Assembly (NCBI GenBank): GCA_945861885.1 | Contig: CAMAVR010000040.1 | Coordinates: 1-33,226, forward strand | Direction: 5' to 3' | DNA: 33,226 bases | Source: Nannocystis exedens | Lineage (GTDB): Bacteria; Myxococcota_A; Polyangia; Polyangiales; Polyangiaceae | Part shown: piece by piece, positions 25,070-33,226 of the stretch | Numbering within the stretch: position 1 is the first letter of the stretch | Layout: each line of letters opens with the position of its first letter | The notes under the pieces: generated by a model | Database searches by the model: none | Told to the model about the DNA's origin: nothing | Seen by the model: the letters and a program-made list of their open reading frames with translations, nothing else | Position numbers and translations under genes: made by a program

Positions 25070-26341
25070 ATGAACGTTCGTCGGTGCATTGCGGCCCAAT
25101 TTGGTTGCTTGGTTTGCGTCGTGCTGTTTGGTCTTGCGTCGTGTGATAATCCGGCGACGAAGGCGCAAGTAAACCGGACCGATGGCGGCCTCGATGGATC
25201 GTCAAACTTTGTTCCGCCTGATGGCGCGAGCACGATTGAATCCGACGACGGCGGCCTCGATGCCGACAGCGGCGTCGATAGTGGTGAGTTGGCTGTCGCC
25301 CCATCCAGAAAGATCTATATCGCCGATTCGGATAACCATGTCATCCGGGTCGTATACGAAAACGGCACCACCGAGATCGTTGCTGGCAGCGGCACCGTCG
25401 GCTTCGGAGGTGACGATGCTGGCGCCACAGAGGCTCTGTTAAACGCCCCCGCCGGAGTTGCTGTCGACGGTGCGGGCAACATTTATATTGCCGATAGAGG
25501 CAATCATGTCATTCGTCGCGTGAGCAGCCAAGGGATCATCTCAACCATCGCTGGGACGCCGCAAACAGCCGGCTACAATGACGCCGGTGTGGCGACGGCG
25601 GCGCAGTTGAACGGGCCGAAGGCTGTCGCGGTCGACAAAGTTGGAAATGTCTACATCGCCGATTCACACAACCAGATTGTTCGTCGGGTAGACGTCGCGA
25701 ATGGGACTATCTCAACGATCGCCGGTGTACCTGAGGTGGCTGGCTATAACGCTGAAACCCTCGCGACCAAAGCACAGTTGAACGAGCCCACGGGGGTGGC
25801 CGTTGGTGTCAACGGAAATATCTACATCGCTGACGGGTACAATTTCATTGTTCGTCGCGTAGACAACACCGGCACCATCTCCACGGTTGCCGGGCAGGCC
25901 ATGAAATCCTCGTGGAACGGAGATAACGTGCCCGCGACCGATGCTGGCCTCTGCGAGCCCTATGGAATCGTATTGGACCCTGATCTAACGATGTATATCT
26001 CCGACTGGGGCGCCAATGTCGTTCGTCGGGTGAGCAACACCGGTATCATCTCTACAATTGCCGGAATAGCCGGCGGGGAAGGATATACAGGCGACGCCGG
26101 CGCAACAACGACGCCATTACGCAGTCCCGCAGGGATCGCCCTCGACCAAGCTGGAAATGTCTACATTGCCGAGACGGGAAACCACATTGTTCGGATGGTA
26201 AACGACGCTGGAATCATCACGACCATCGCTGGAACTCCAGAAGCCTCAGGGAAGAACCCGCCATCCGATGGTGGCATGCCTGAAAAAGCGACAACCACGC
26301 TGCTCTCATCTCCACGAGGGGTCGCCATCGACATGCGGTAA
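25070..26341 (+). CDS. NHL-repeat beta-propeller lipoprotein
   Basis: The protein is 423 aa from ATG 25070, preceded by GGGGAG three bases upstream. The signal sequence MNVRRCIAAQFGCLVCVVLFGLASC ends in lipobox LASC. An Asp/Gly/Ser-rich spacer (DGGLDGSSNF ... DADSGVDSG) follows to about residue 78. Six NHL blades come next, each with the core (N/K)(I/V)YIAD..N..(V/I)RRV followed by an ISTIAG hinge: KIYIADSDNHVIRVV, NIYIADRGNHVIRRV, NVYIADSHNQIVRRV, NIYIADGYNFIVRRV, TMYISDWGANVVRRV and NVYIAETGNHIVRMV. Six blades are enough to close a propeller. The protein is likely displayed in the envelope, but no partner or ligand is evident. Such lipoproteins are frequent in myxobacteria. Confidence 0.9.
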   Translation: MNVRRCIAAQFGCLVCVVLFGLASCDNPATKAQVNRTDGGLDGSSNFVPPDGASTIESDDGGLDADSGVDSGELAVAPSRKIYIADSDNHVIRVVYENGTTEIVAGSGTVGFGGDDAGATEALLNAPAGVAVDGAGNIYIADRGNHVIRRVSSQGIISTIAGTPQTAGYNDAGVATAAQLNGPKAVAVDKVGNVYIADSHNQIVRRVDVANGTISTIAGVPEVAGYNAETLATKAQLNEPTGVAVGVNGNIYIADGYNFIVRRVDNTGTISTVAGQAMKSSWNGDNVPATDAGLCEPYGIVLDPDLTMYISDWGANVVRRVSNTGIISTIAGIAGGEGYTGDAGATTTPLRSPAGIALDQAGNVYIAETGNHIVRMVNDAGIITTIAGTPEASGKNPPSDGGMPEKATTTLLSSPRGVAIDMR

Positions 26342-26369
26342 ACGTGGGGTAAAGGCGCGTCCGCCGCCG

Positions 26370-28223
26370 CTATCGCTGCTGCGACACAATCCCCAATAGC
26401 TGCTGCCCGTACTTCGCAACCCGCGATGGCCCAAACCCAGCTACCGCGAGAAGCGCCTCTTCGCTAGAGGGGCGCACTTTTGCTACTGAGATGAGCGCGG
26501 AATCGGGCAAGATGCGAAACGCTGGGATCCCGTGTCGCTGCGCCTCTGCGCGACGCCATGCTCGCAGCGCTTCGAACAGCTCGATTGGCATTTCGCTTGT
26601 GTCGTCTTCGCCTCCGCGCTTCGCGGTTCCGCGGGCGGAAGGCTTGTCGCTTGCATTGACTGCACGCCCGCGCGATGGGCGGTCGGTGTCTCGTGCTACT
26701 GCACCCTTTCGGCTGCTTTTCGCGCGACTATTTTCGAACGCTACGCCATCGAGCGCCGCCGTAATTCGCTCGCGCGGTGCACAGATGTCGCACGAACCGC
26801 AGCGCGCCGCTGCGTCGTTGCGATCGCCGAAGTGGCGAACGAGCTGGAGCATTCGGCACGCATTTGTGCGCACAAATCGGCTCATTCGGTCAATTTGGTC
26901 GAGCCGGTGCGACCTTTGCGCGTCGTATGACCTTGCCCACGTTGCGTTGCCGCGAACGAGCTGCTCTTCCGCCCCCACACCGACTCCGCCGTGGAGCCAC
27001 AACTTTTCGAGCACTCGCTCGAACGTCTCGTCGTTTGCCGTCACGTGCTGCCTCGCCGCGAATTTATCGACCGGGCGATCGCCTAGCGTCTCAAAAAGCT
27101 GGCCGAGTAGTGCGACCGACGGATAGTCGCGGTCGAGAAAAAACTCGTGCTGTTTGCGGTCGATAAACGCCTGCAACAGCACCGCTCGCGATGGGAGGCC
27201 GTCGCGCCCCGCGCGCCCAATTTCTTGATAATACGCTTCGACGCTCCCCGGCAGCGCGGCGTGAAGCACAGTTCGAATGTCGGCTTTGTCGACCCCCATG
27301 CCGAATGCGACGGTCGCAACGATTACTTCCAAATCGCCCGCCAAAAAGCGCTCTTGCACCGCGTCGCGTTCGCGCAGCGGGAGACCGGCGTGATACGCCG
27401 CCGTGCGCATTTTCGACGATAGTGTTGACGCGATCGACTCCGCTGTTTTTCGTGTCGGTGCGTAGACGATCGCGGGGCGGCGTGCTGGGTCTTTTAAAAG
27501 CGCTTCGATAAAACCTGGGCGCGCTGACGGGTTTCTCTCGACAACTTCGATCGCGAGGTTGGTTCGGCGGAAGCCGTGTATAAATTTTGAGCAGTCGCGA
27601 AACCCGAGCTGCAGGACGATGTCGTCTTGCACGGCTGGAGTTGCCGTTGCCGTGAGAGCAACGACCGGCGTCGGTGTCGATGTCAAATCGCGAAAAAGCG
27701 GTAAATGCTCGCCGAGCATCCGGTAGTCGGGCCGAAAATCGTGCCCCCACTGCGAAATGCAGTGGGCTTCGTCGACCGCGATCAACGTTGGCCTTCGCCG
27801 CGCGAGCATTTGCGAAAAACCGGGCACACGAAAGCGCTCGGGCGCCACAAACAGGTAATCGAGGCGCCCGTCGAGGTAGGCCCGGCAGACTTCGCGCGAC
27901 TCTTCGCGGTCGCGCCCCGAATGAATACGCTCGGCGCGAAGCGACTGCTTTTGCAGCTTCGCGACTTGGTCTTCCATCAGCGCGATGAGCGGGCTGATTA
28001 CAAGCGTTGTGCCGCGACGCGCGAGCCCCGGCAGCTGGTAGCAGAGCGATTTCCCCGCCCCGGTAGGCATGACGAGCAGCGTGTCACGACCGGACGCGAC
28101 AGTGCGGCACACTTCTTCTTGATAAGGACGAAACGCGGCAAATCCGAAGCGCGTTTGAAGGAGCGCGCGCAAATCGAGCGGCGCTTCTTCACGAGAAACA
28201 GGGTGCACGTCGGAGAACTGCAT
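26370..28223 (-). CDS. recQ: ATP-dependent DNA helicase RecQ
   Basis: RecQ is a 3'-5' DNA helicase in recombination and repair. The protein is 617 aa. Motif 0 [13 protein letters not shown] is at 26-38, Walker [15 protein letters not shown] at 52-65 and DEAH at 151-154. TATAT is near 191, [11 protein letters not shown] at 307-317 and [16 protein letters not shown] at 332-347. A four-Cys zinc site follows: Cys456 ([13 protein letters not shown]) and CGSCDIC at 475-481. In E. coli RecQ a winged helix follows the zinc site. Here residues 482-545 are a basic, low-complexity linker, and a winged-helix-like segment (about 370-435) precedes the zinc site instead. The HRDC domain is at about 546-617 ([20 protein letters not shown] ... 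[20 protein letters not shown]). It lies 12 bases downstream of the PhyH gene and probably shares its transcript. Confidence 0.94.
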   Translation of the reverse strand: MQFSDVHPVSREEAPLDLRALLQTRFGFAAFRPYQEEVCRTVASGRDTLLVMPTGAGKSLCYQLPGLARRGTTLVISPLIALMEDQVAKLQKQSLRAERIHSGRDREESREVCRAYLDGRLDYLFVAPERFRVPGFSQMLARRRPTLIAVDEAHCISQWGHDFRPDYRMLGEHLPLFRDLTSTPTPVVALTATATPAVQDDIVLQLGFRDCSKFIHGFRRTNLAIEVVERNPSARPGFIEALLKDPARRPAIVYAPTRKTAESIASTLSSKMRTAAYHAGLPLRERDAVQERFLAGDLEVIVATVAFGMGVDKADIRTVLHAALPGSVEAYYQEIGRAGRDGLPSRAVLLQAFIDRKQHEFFLDRDYPSVALLGQLFETLGDRPVDKFAARQHVTANDETFERVLEKLWLHGGVGVGAEEQLVRGNATWARSYDAQRSHRLDQIDRMSRFVRTNACRMLQLVRHFGDRNDAAARCGSCDICAPRERITAALDGVAFENSRAKSSRKGAVARDTDRPSRGRAVNASDKPSARGTAKRGGEDDTSEMPIELFEALRAWRRAEAQRHGIPAFRILPDSALISVAKVRPSSEEALLAVAGFGPSRVAKYGQQLLGIVSQQR

Positions 28224-28235
28224 GGCGTCGCCACG

Positions 28236-29027
28236 CTACTCGGTTTCAGAACGGAACACCGGTTCGAATATTCGTGGAGTCTTCTTTTTTCTCGTGCACT
28301 TCGTCTGATCGCTCATGTAACAGACTGTAAATGCGCGGCGTGGGCGGCCGCTTCGGTTGACTCCTGACCGGTGCCATAGGCAATTGTGAATCAGATACAC
28401 GTCGCCCGCGCGCGCTGGAATTTTCACGGCTCGCGACTCTGCTTCATTGGCGTCAAGAAACGGTTTCGGAATCACCCCGCCGAGCGGCGTCACAAGGCCG
28501 GCGTGATGGCTCCCCGGAATTACTTCGACGCAGCCGCCATCTTCGGGCGCATCGTCGAGCGCCGTCCAGACTTGAAGCGTCGGATCGCGGTCGAGCCCCC
28601 AAAATTTTCCGCCGTCTTGATGCCACGGCAAGTTGCTCCCGCCGCGCGCCCCTTTCGCGAAAATGAGCGCGCGATAAATCACAATTTCGCCAGAAATGAT
28701 CGATCGCGCGACGCGCTCGAACAGCCGATTTTCGATCCAACCGCGAAAAATAGCGTCTTTTTCGAGCTTTTCGATCTTCCTGTACTCTAAACTGGGCCCT
28801 TCGTAGCCTCGTTTAAAATGCAGGTCGTCGTAGCGATTCGTCTCGGCGTCGAGCTGAAAAAATAGCCCTGGGTAGGTCACGCGGCCGAGCATAATCTCGT
28901 TGACGCGTTCGCCCATCGCGCGCGTAGCCTCGGGCGACGCGACGTTGCCCAAATACGCAAAACCGTCACGCGCGAAGTTCGCTAAAATTTCTTCAAGCTC
29001 GATCGATACAGCGCCGGCGATAAGCAC
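28236..29027 (-). CDS. Phytanoyl-CoA dioxygenase (PhyH) family protein
   Basis: This is an Fe(II)/2-oxoglutarate oxygenase of the PhyH superfamily, 263 aa. The start is GTG 29027. It lies 2 bases after the stop of the reductase gene and 5 bases after GAGG, whereas the longer frame to 29120 would overlap that gene and adds unrelated residues. Iron ligands are His136 and Asp138 (PWHQDGGKFWGLD) and the distal His near 219 (LIHNCLWHRSGVN). The Arg of GRPRRAFTVCY likely holds 2-oxoglutarate. VEVIPGSHHAGL is the family's usual turn. Members hydroxylate acyl-CoAs or small natural products, so the substrate here is unknown. It is translationally coupled to the aldo/keto reductase and followed by recQ. 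Confidence 0.88.
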   Translation of the reverse strand: MLIAGAVSIELEEILANFARDGFAYLGNVASPEATRAMGERVNEIMLGRVTYPGLFFQLDAETNRYDDLHFKRGYEGPSLEYRKIEKLEKDAIFRGWIENRLFERVARSIISGEIVIYRALIFAKGARGGSNLPWHQDGGKFWGLDRDPTLQVWTALDDAPEDGGCVEVIPGSHHAGLVTPLGGVIPKPFLDANEAESRAVKIPARAGDVYLIHNCLWHRSGVNRSGRPRRAFTVCYMSDQTKCTRKKKTPRIFEPVFRSETE

Positions 29028-29029
29028 GA

Positions 29030-29989
29030 TTACCTCACGTAGTGCGTATCGGTGCCGACAAACTGCAGATGCAGCGCGTCGACCTGTTTTGCCACATCCG
29101 CCGCGAGCGGCGTCGCGCATGCGTTCACCGCCGCTTCAAGCTGATCGACCGACGCGGGGCCGACCAAAATCGAATCGACACCCGGACGGTACGCGAGCCA
29201 TCGGTAGGCCAATTCGATCAGCGAGATGCCGGCCGCCATCGCGATCGCCTTCAACGCCTCGACTTCATCGAACATGCGCGATGTCCAGTAGCGCCGCTGG
29301 TACATCGCGTTCCCTTCGAATCGCGAATCGCTTACCGCCCCACCCTTTGAATGCCGCCCTGTCAAAAGGCCGCCCGCGAGCGGATTGTAGACTGTTGTCG
29401 CGACACGGTACCGCGCCGCGAACGCGAGATACTCGATTTCGATCTCGCGAATCAGCACGTTATAAAGCTGCTGCGCGATTGCAGGTGGCGGGAGGCCGCG
29501 CTCTTTTGCGAGCGGCATCATCTCCAGAACTTGCCACGAGGCGTAATTCGAGACGCCCCACGAGAGAATCTTTTTCGACTCGTAGAGCTCAGCAAAGGCA
29601 TCGAGCGTCTCTTCGATCGGCGTCGCGCCGTCGGGTGCGTGCAAGTAATAGAGGTCGACCGCGTCGCGACCCAGTCGCTTCAGACTCGCGTCGATCGCCC
29701 TGAAAATAGCCGCGCGGGAGAGCCCCTCGTTCTTCCCACCGATGCGATCGAGCCCGACTTTCGTCGCAATCGTCGCGCTATCTATTCCCCGAAGCGCTTC
29801 GCCTACAATGCGCTCAGAGAGCCCTTGATTGTACGTATTTGCGGTGTCGAAATGCGTCAGCCGATGCTCGAGCGCCCACGCGACAACCTTTTTCGATTCG
29901 GCCTCGGTGGTCCGCTTGCCAAAATTCATTGCACCGACGACGAGCGCCGCGGATGACTCCCGGCGCGAAAGTTCCGCTTTCATGGGCAT
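29030..29989 (-). CDS. Aldo/keto reductase, AKR7-like
   Basis: This is an NADPH-dependent (beta/alpha)8-barrel oxidoreductase of about 319 aa from ATG 29989. ATG 29983 and a longer frame to 30031 are alternatives, and no start has a clear ribosome site. Numbered from 29989, catalytic residues are Asp48 and Tyr53 (FDTANTYNQG), Lys77 (ATKVGLDR) and His117 (YLHAPDG). NPLAGGLLTGRHS and the block RFEGNAMYQRRYWTSRMFDEVEALK resemble the AKR7 (aflatoxin aldehyde / succinic semialdehyde reductase) group. ELAYRWLAYRPGVDSILVGPASVDQLEAAV is the C-terminal cofactor region. The substrate is unknown. The stop is 2 bases from the PhyH start, so both may act on the same compound. Confidence 0.9.
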   Translation of the reverse strand: MPMKAELSRRESSAALVVGAMNFGKRTTEAESKKVVAWALEHRLTHFDTANTYNQGLSERIVGEALRGIDSATIATKVGLDRIGGKNEGLSRAAIFRAIDASLKRLGRDAVDLYYLHAPDGATPIEETLDAFAELYESKKILSWGVSNYASWQVLEMMPLAKERGLPPPAIAQQLYNVLIREIEIEYLAFAARYRVATTVYNPLAGGLLTGRHSKGGAVSDSRFEGNAMYQRRYWTSRMFDEVEALKAIAMAAGISLIELAYRWLAYRPGVDSILVGPASVDQLEAAVNACATPLAADVAKQVDALHLQFVGTDTHYVR

Positions 29990-30116
29990 CGATATGCCAT
30001 ATCTGCGGGCGCGATGCAGCGTTCGGTTCATAATCGGCGCCGATGAAGAGCCCCCCCTTTGCCGATTTTGCCCGCGAGTGCATCTCTGAACTTCAAGACG
30101 GTTACGCGCCCTAGCT

Positions 30117-30959
30117 CTATTTGCCGCTCCAAACCGGTACGCGCTTTTCTAAAAATGCCGTCATCCCTTCGCGGGCATCGTCTGTCCCAAGGCAGTCTAC
30201 GAGCCGTCCGCGCAGCATTGGCAGCGCCTCTCTTAGTTTGACGCCATCTTGGTCGGCAAACGCTCGCAAACCGAGGCGCATGGCTGTCGGGCTTTTTGCC
30301 GCCAAGTCTTGTGCGAGGCGCTCGACATGCGCGTCGAGCTCTTCGTGCACAACGACATGGCCGACAATGCCCAGACGGTGCGCTTCTTCAGCTGATATTT
30401 TTTCGCCGAGAACGATCATCTGCAAGAGACGCCGCCGTGGCACGATGCGGGCAAGTACCGCCATGATCATCATCGGGAAGAGGCCGACATGGATTTCTGG
30501 TGTCCCGAACAGGGCCTCGCGAGTGCCTATCGCGAACGTACTCGCGGCGACAAGCCCCAAACCGCCCCCCATCGCGTGGCCGTTCACGCGCGCGATCACT
30601 GGCTTTTCGCTGCGAACGAGCGCGAGCAGCAAATCGGCATAGTCGCCCCGAAACGGAAGACTGAGTGAATACGCATCGCCGCCAATGTCTGAAAAATCGC
30701 CCCCCGAGCAGAACGCATCGCCGTCGCCAGTGAGAACGATGACGCGCACATCATCGGCGGCGAGCGCATCGTCGACGGCGTAAAGAAGCTCATTGACCAT
30801 CATCGAGCCGATCGCATTGCGCCGCGCTCGATTGCATAGCGTGATTGTCTCAACCGGACCGCTGCGTTCAACGCGAATTTTTTCGTAGCGACGTGAATTC
30901 GATGCGAATCGGTTTTCGGCCATGGGAGCGGCGATCTGAACCGATTTTTCACTCGTCAT
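30117..30959 (-). CDS. Enoyl-CoA hydratase/isomerase (crotonase) family protein
   Basis: This crotonase-fold enzyme hydrates or isomerises enoyl-CoA thioesters. It is 280 aa from ATG 30959, with TTG 30962 and ATG 30923 as alternatives. Oxyanion-hole segments FCSGGDFSDIGGDA and VIARVNGHAMGGGLGLVAAS are intact. A catalytic Glu is present in ALFGTPEIHVGLFPMM. The second Glu of classical hydratases is not clearly present (LGEKISAEEAHRLGIV), so isomerase or another activity is possible. The N-terminal 30 residues are poorly conserved in character. It may belong to fatty acid or branched-chain acyl-CoA breakdown along with the carboxyltransferase elsewhere in the window. A run of nine T precedes the start on the plus strand. 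Confidence 0.87.
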   Translation of the reverse strand: MTSEKSVQIAAPMAENRFASNSRRYEKIRVERSGPVETITLCNRARRNAIGSMMVNELLYAVDDALAADDVRVIVLTGDGDAFCSGGDFSDIGGDAYSLSLPFRGDYADLLLALVRSEKPVIARVNGHAMGGGLGLVAASTFAIGTREALFGTPEIHVGLFPMMIMAVLARIVPRRRLLQMIVLGEKISAEEAHRLGIVGHVVVHEELDAHVERLAQDLAAKSPTAMRLGLRAFADQDGVKLREALPMLRGRLVDCLGTDDAREGMTAFLEKRVPVWSGK

Positions 30960-31011
30960 CAACGCGATTTTTTTTTGCTACAAAAGGAGGCGATTTACCG
31001 ACTTTTGAGCG

Positions 31012-33174
31012 TCAGTAGAGCTCTCCGTAGCTGAAGATCGTTCCCTCGGCATTGGCGCCCCCGTTCTTCGTCATCCCGTAGAACGATTTTCCAACAAGTA
31101 CGAGGCTATCTCGAGGATGTGACCCGTTCGCTGAAGACGACCCTTTGAAACTGTGAAGCAGCGAGAAGTCCCACCCAGTGGTGCCGATGCTAAAGAGCGC
31201 CCCAGCCGCGTGGGCACCCCCGACAATCGTCATCCCGTACAGCTTCGTCCCGAACAATGCGAGATCGCCATACGGACGCGACCCATTGAGCGCAGACGCA
31301 TTGTCGAAACTGTGACGAACGGCAAAGCCTGATCCATCGGTGCCGATACTGAAGATCGTACCGTAGTCGTTGGTGCCCCCGCGTTCGGTCATGCCGTACA
31401 GCGTACTGCCAACCAAAATAAGACTACCTTCGGGGGTTCTCCCGTTCGTCGCCGAATTGTCTGCGAAACTGTGAAGGAGCGCGAAACCGGAACCGTCGGT
31501 TCCGATGCTGAATATCGTCCCCTCGTTGTTTGTTCCCCCTGTTGTCGTCATCCCAAACAGCGTGGTTCCCGACAGCGTAAGGTTGCCCTTTGGCGCCAAC
31601 CCGTCCGTCGATCCGCCGGTAAATGCGTGAAGGTCTGTGAAGTTACTACCGCTTGTGCCTACGCTAAAGATGTTTGAAGCGGTCATCCCATACAGGGTGC
31701 CACCGGAGATAATCAGGCTCCCCAACGGAGAGCCGATCTCCGCGCTAAAGCTGTGAATCAGCGTGAAACCTGAACCGTCGGTTTCAATGCTAAAGATCGC
31801 TCCAGAACCCTGTTCGCCACCGTCGAGAGTCATCCCGTAAAGCGTGCTGCCCGAGAGGAGGAGACTTCCTTGTGGCTGCCCGGCGTTCGAAGCGACGCTG
31901 CTGTCGAAACTGTGAAGGCGCGTTAAGTTTCTTCCGTCGATGTCGATGCGAAAGATCGTTCCCACGCGATTCGCGCCTCCTAGCGTGGTCATCCCGTAGA
32001 GCTTCGTTCCAGACGCATTTGGCGTAAGATTTCCAACGGGCCAAGTCCCCTCCGAAGAAGTTGAACCGTCGAAACTGTGAACTAGGGAAAAACCGGAACC
32101 GTCGGTGCCGATGCTGAAGATCGTTCCTAGGTTTGATGCGCCGCCGACCGAGGTCATGCCGCACAATGCGCTCCCGCACAGAATGAGGCTTCCTAGGGGA
32201 GTCTCCCCATCCGAAGCGATTTTTTTGCGAAAACCGTGCAACACCGTAAAGCTGGCGCCGCTCGTCGCAATGCTGAAGATCGTTCCATAACCGTTGGGAC
32301 CTGCGGATATCGTCGTTCCGTAGAGCGTACTTCCTAGAAGAAGAAGGCTGCCTCTCGGAGACTTCCCATTCGACAAAGAGTTTCCGTCGAAACTGTGAAG
32401 GAGCGTGAAACCGGAGCCATCACTCCCGATGCGGAAGATGGTTCCGTGACCGTTCGCGCCGCCTCCGATGGTCGCTCCATACAGATAGCCGCCCGATAAA
32501 ATGAGACTGTTCTCCGGATATTTGCCGTTCGTCGGCGCCGCGTCAAAACTGTGGAGCACGCTGAAACCGGTGCCACTTGTGCTTATGCTGAAAATCGTCC
32601 CACCGTCGACCGAGCCTCCGTAATTCGTCGTTCCATACAGCGTGCTGCCGGACAAAATGAGGCTACCAAGCGGCTTTGATCCGTTGCTCAAAGAAGTGAG
32701 ATGGAAACTGTGAAGCAGAGTGAAGCCTGTTCCATCGGTGCCGATCGAGAAGATTGTTCCCGCGTCGCTTGCGCCACCTGCCCGCGTCATCCCATACATG
32801 GTGCTTCCGGACAGGATAAGGTCACCATATGGAGCTGACCCGTCGGTCGAAGAAGACGGTTCAAAGTCGCGCAGCACTGTGTAATTCGACCCATGGATAC
32901 CGATGCTGAAGATCGTTCCGCCACCCCACATGCCCCCTACGCTGGTCATCCCATAGAGCTTGCCGTCTGAGAGAGCGAGACTCCCGGTGGGATAGGCACC
33001 ATCCGCGGCGTAACCGAAACTATGAAGAAGCGTATTGTTTGAACCGTCGGCCCCGATGCTGAAAACCGTCCCGAAGGAGTAGGGCCTGTACTCAGTTTCT
33101 CCTCTGACCCGTAAACGTGCCCGTGCCCGTAAACGTGCCCGGTTTTTTTCATGGGCAGTGGCGTTTTCTAGCAA
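31012..33174 (-). CDS. Gloeo/Verruco-type repeat protein (13 units), abnormal N-terminus
   Basis: The 720-aa frame has 13 tandem units of about 50 residues, each GTIFSIGTDGSGFTLLHSF...(S/N)G..P.GSLILSGSTLYGMT..GGAN, plus a last half unit GTIFSYGELY. These match the Gloeo_Verruco repeat (TIGR03803 type), which is thought to form beta-propellers in secreted proteins. Units 6 and 9 are shortened or altered (Cys in unit 6, missing GGA in unit 9). The start is TTG 33174. No signal peptide precedes the repeats. The first 30 residues (ENATAHEKNRARLRARARLRVRGETEYRPYS) are Arg-rich and encoded partly by a hexanucleotide repeat. The natural N-terminus has probably been lost by insertion or frame change, or lies beyond the window. 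It may be a pseudogene or a cytoplasmic remnant. Confidence 0.82.
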   Translation of the reverse strand: MLENATAHEKNRARLRARARLRVRGETEYRPYSFGTVFSIGADGSNNTLLHSFGYAADGAYPTGSLALSDGKLYGMTSVGGMWGGGTIFSIGIHGSNYTVLRDFEPSSSTDGSAPYGDLILSGSTMYGMTRAGGASDAGTIFSIGTDGTGFTLLHSFHLTSLSNGSKPLGSLILSGSTLYGTTNYGGSVDGGTIFSISTSGTGFSVLHSFDAAPTNGKYPENSLILSGGYLYGATIGGGANGHGTIFRIGSDGSGFTLLHSFDGNSLSNGKSPRGSLLLLGSTLYGTTISAGPNGYGTIFSIATSGASFTVLHGFRKKIASDGETPLGSLILCGSALCGMTSVGGASNLGTIFSIGTDGSGFSLVHSFDGSTSSEGTWPVGNLTPNASGTKLYGMTTLGGANRVGTIFRIDIDGRNLTRLHSFDSSVASNAGQPQGSLLLSGSTLYGMTLDGGEQGSGAIFSIETDGSGFTLIHSFSAEIGSPLGSLIISGGTLYGMTASNIFSVGTSGSNFTDLHAFTGGSTDGLAPKGNLTLSGTTLFGMTTTGGTNNEGTIFSIGTDGSGFALLHSFADNSATNGRTPEGSLILVGSTLYGMTERGGTNDYGTIFSIGTDGSGFAVRHSFDNASALNGSRPYGDLALFGTKLYGMTIVGGAHAAGALFSIGTTGWDFSLLHSFKGSSSANGSHPRDSLVLVGKSFYGMTKNGGANAEGTIFSYGELY
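33108..33141. repeat. Hexanucleotide mosaic repeat (GTAAAC / GTGCCC)
   Basis: After CCC at 33108-33110 come GTAAAC, GTGCCC, GTGCCC, GTAAAC and GTGCCC in direct succession (33111-33140). This reads as GGGCAC/GTTTAC hexamers on the other strand. In one minus-strand frame it encodes a Gly-His-Val-Tyr pattern (KKTGHVYGHGHVYG), in another the Arg-rich start of the repeat protein. It lies exactly where that gene's N-terminus should be. Confidence 0.8.
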
Positions 33175-33226
33175 CTTTTTTCTTCGGTGGCCGATGATCC
33201 TTCGTGAATCTCGATCACGAAAAACT

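Overview
The window is a gene-dense stretch of bacterial chromosome, roughly 58-60% G+C by eye. About 29 protein genes lie on both strands, gaps are short, and no gene-free stretch exceeds 300 bases. I saw no tRNA, rRNA, CRISPR array, transposase or prophage module. The lineage is inferred, not proven. It looks like a Gram-negative deltaproteobacterial or myxobacterial-type organism (Myxococcota). The reasons are the many small lipoproteins with Cys or Asp/Gly-rich spacers, an NHL-repeat lipoprotein with a 'DGG..DADSGVDSG' spacer, an MCE/MlaD protein, GlnE, a HARE-HTH protein with an acidic linker, and a PP2C phosphatase.

Layout. Positions 1-5350 hold an unknown ORF, a Dam-type adenine methylase, a helical lipoprotein with an 87-bp coding tandem repeat, an M74 murein endopeptidase, an acidic-tailed protein and a small outer-membrane-like protein. 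Positions 5471-12726 hold a membrane-anchored PP2C phosphatase, a TPR lipoprotein, a small CxxC/CxxC protein, an MlaD-like lipid-transport protein, an AAA/DUF4143 ATPase with an operator-like triple palindrome upstream, a small Cys-rich lipoprotein and an M23 peptidase. Positions 12927-18106 are a housekeeping block on the minus strand in the order glnE, guaB, lipB. It is divergent from a HARE-HTH regulator-like gene at 18289-19914.

Positions 19929-22893 carry a carboxyltransferase (pccB-like) overlapping moaB by 4 bases, with xdhC divergent from moaB. Positions 22831-25018 carry the most unusual unit. It is a fused exosortase/CAAX-type protease whose start overlaps the end of a 62-residue protein that is little more than a signal peptide plus a PEID C-terminal sorting signal (the exosortase E/VPEID-CTERM pattern). 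A sterol-desaturase-family gene diverges from it.

Positions 25070-33174 hold an NHL lipoprotein, a tight minus-strand run of an AKR7-like aldo/keto reductase, a phytanoyl-CoA dioxygenase-like protein and recQ, an enoyl-CoA hydratase, and a 13-unit Gloeo/Verruco-type repeat protein. That last gene has an abnormal 5' end next to a hexanucleotide repeat.

How the genes fit together: there are several envelope functions (two peptidoglycan peptidases, MlaD, lipoproteins, outer-membrane protein, exosortase) and a loose lipid/acyl-CoA theme (pccB, enoyl-CoA hydratase, PhyH, AKR, sterol desaturase). GATC sites look over-represented in the two parts I counted by hand, which may be connected with the Dam gene. 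The best candidate for an under-described system is the minimal substrate/exosortase-protease pair at 22831-24131. The second is the HARE-HTH protein with a degenerate Mrr-like nuclease domain.
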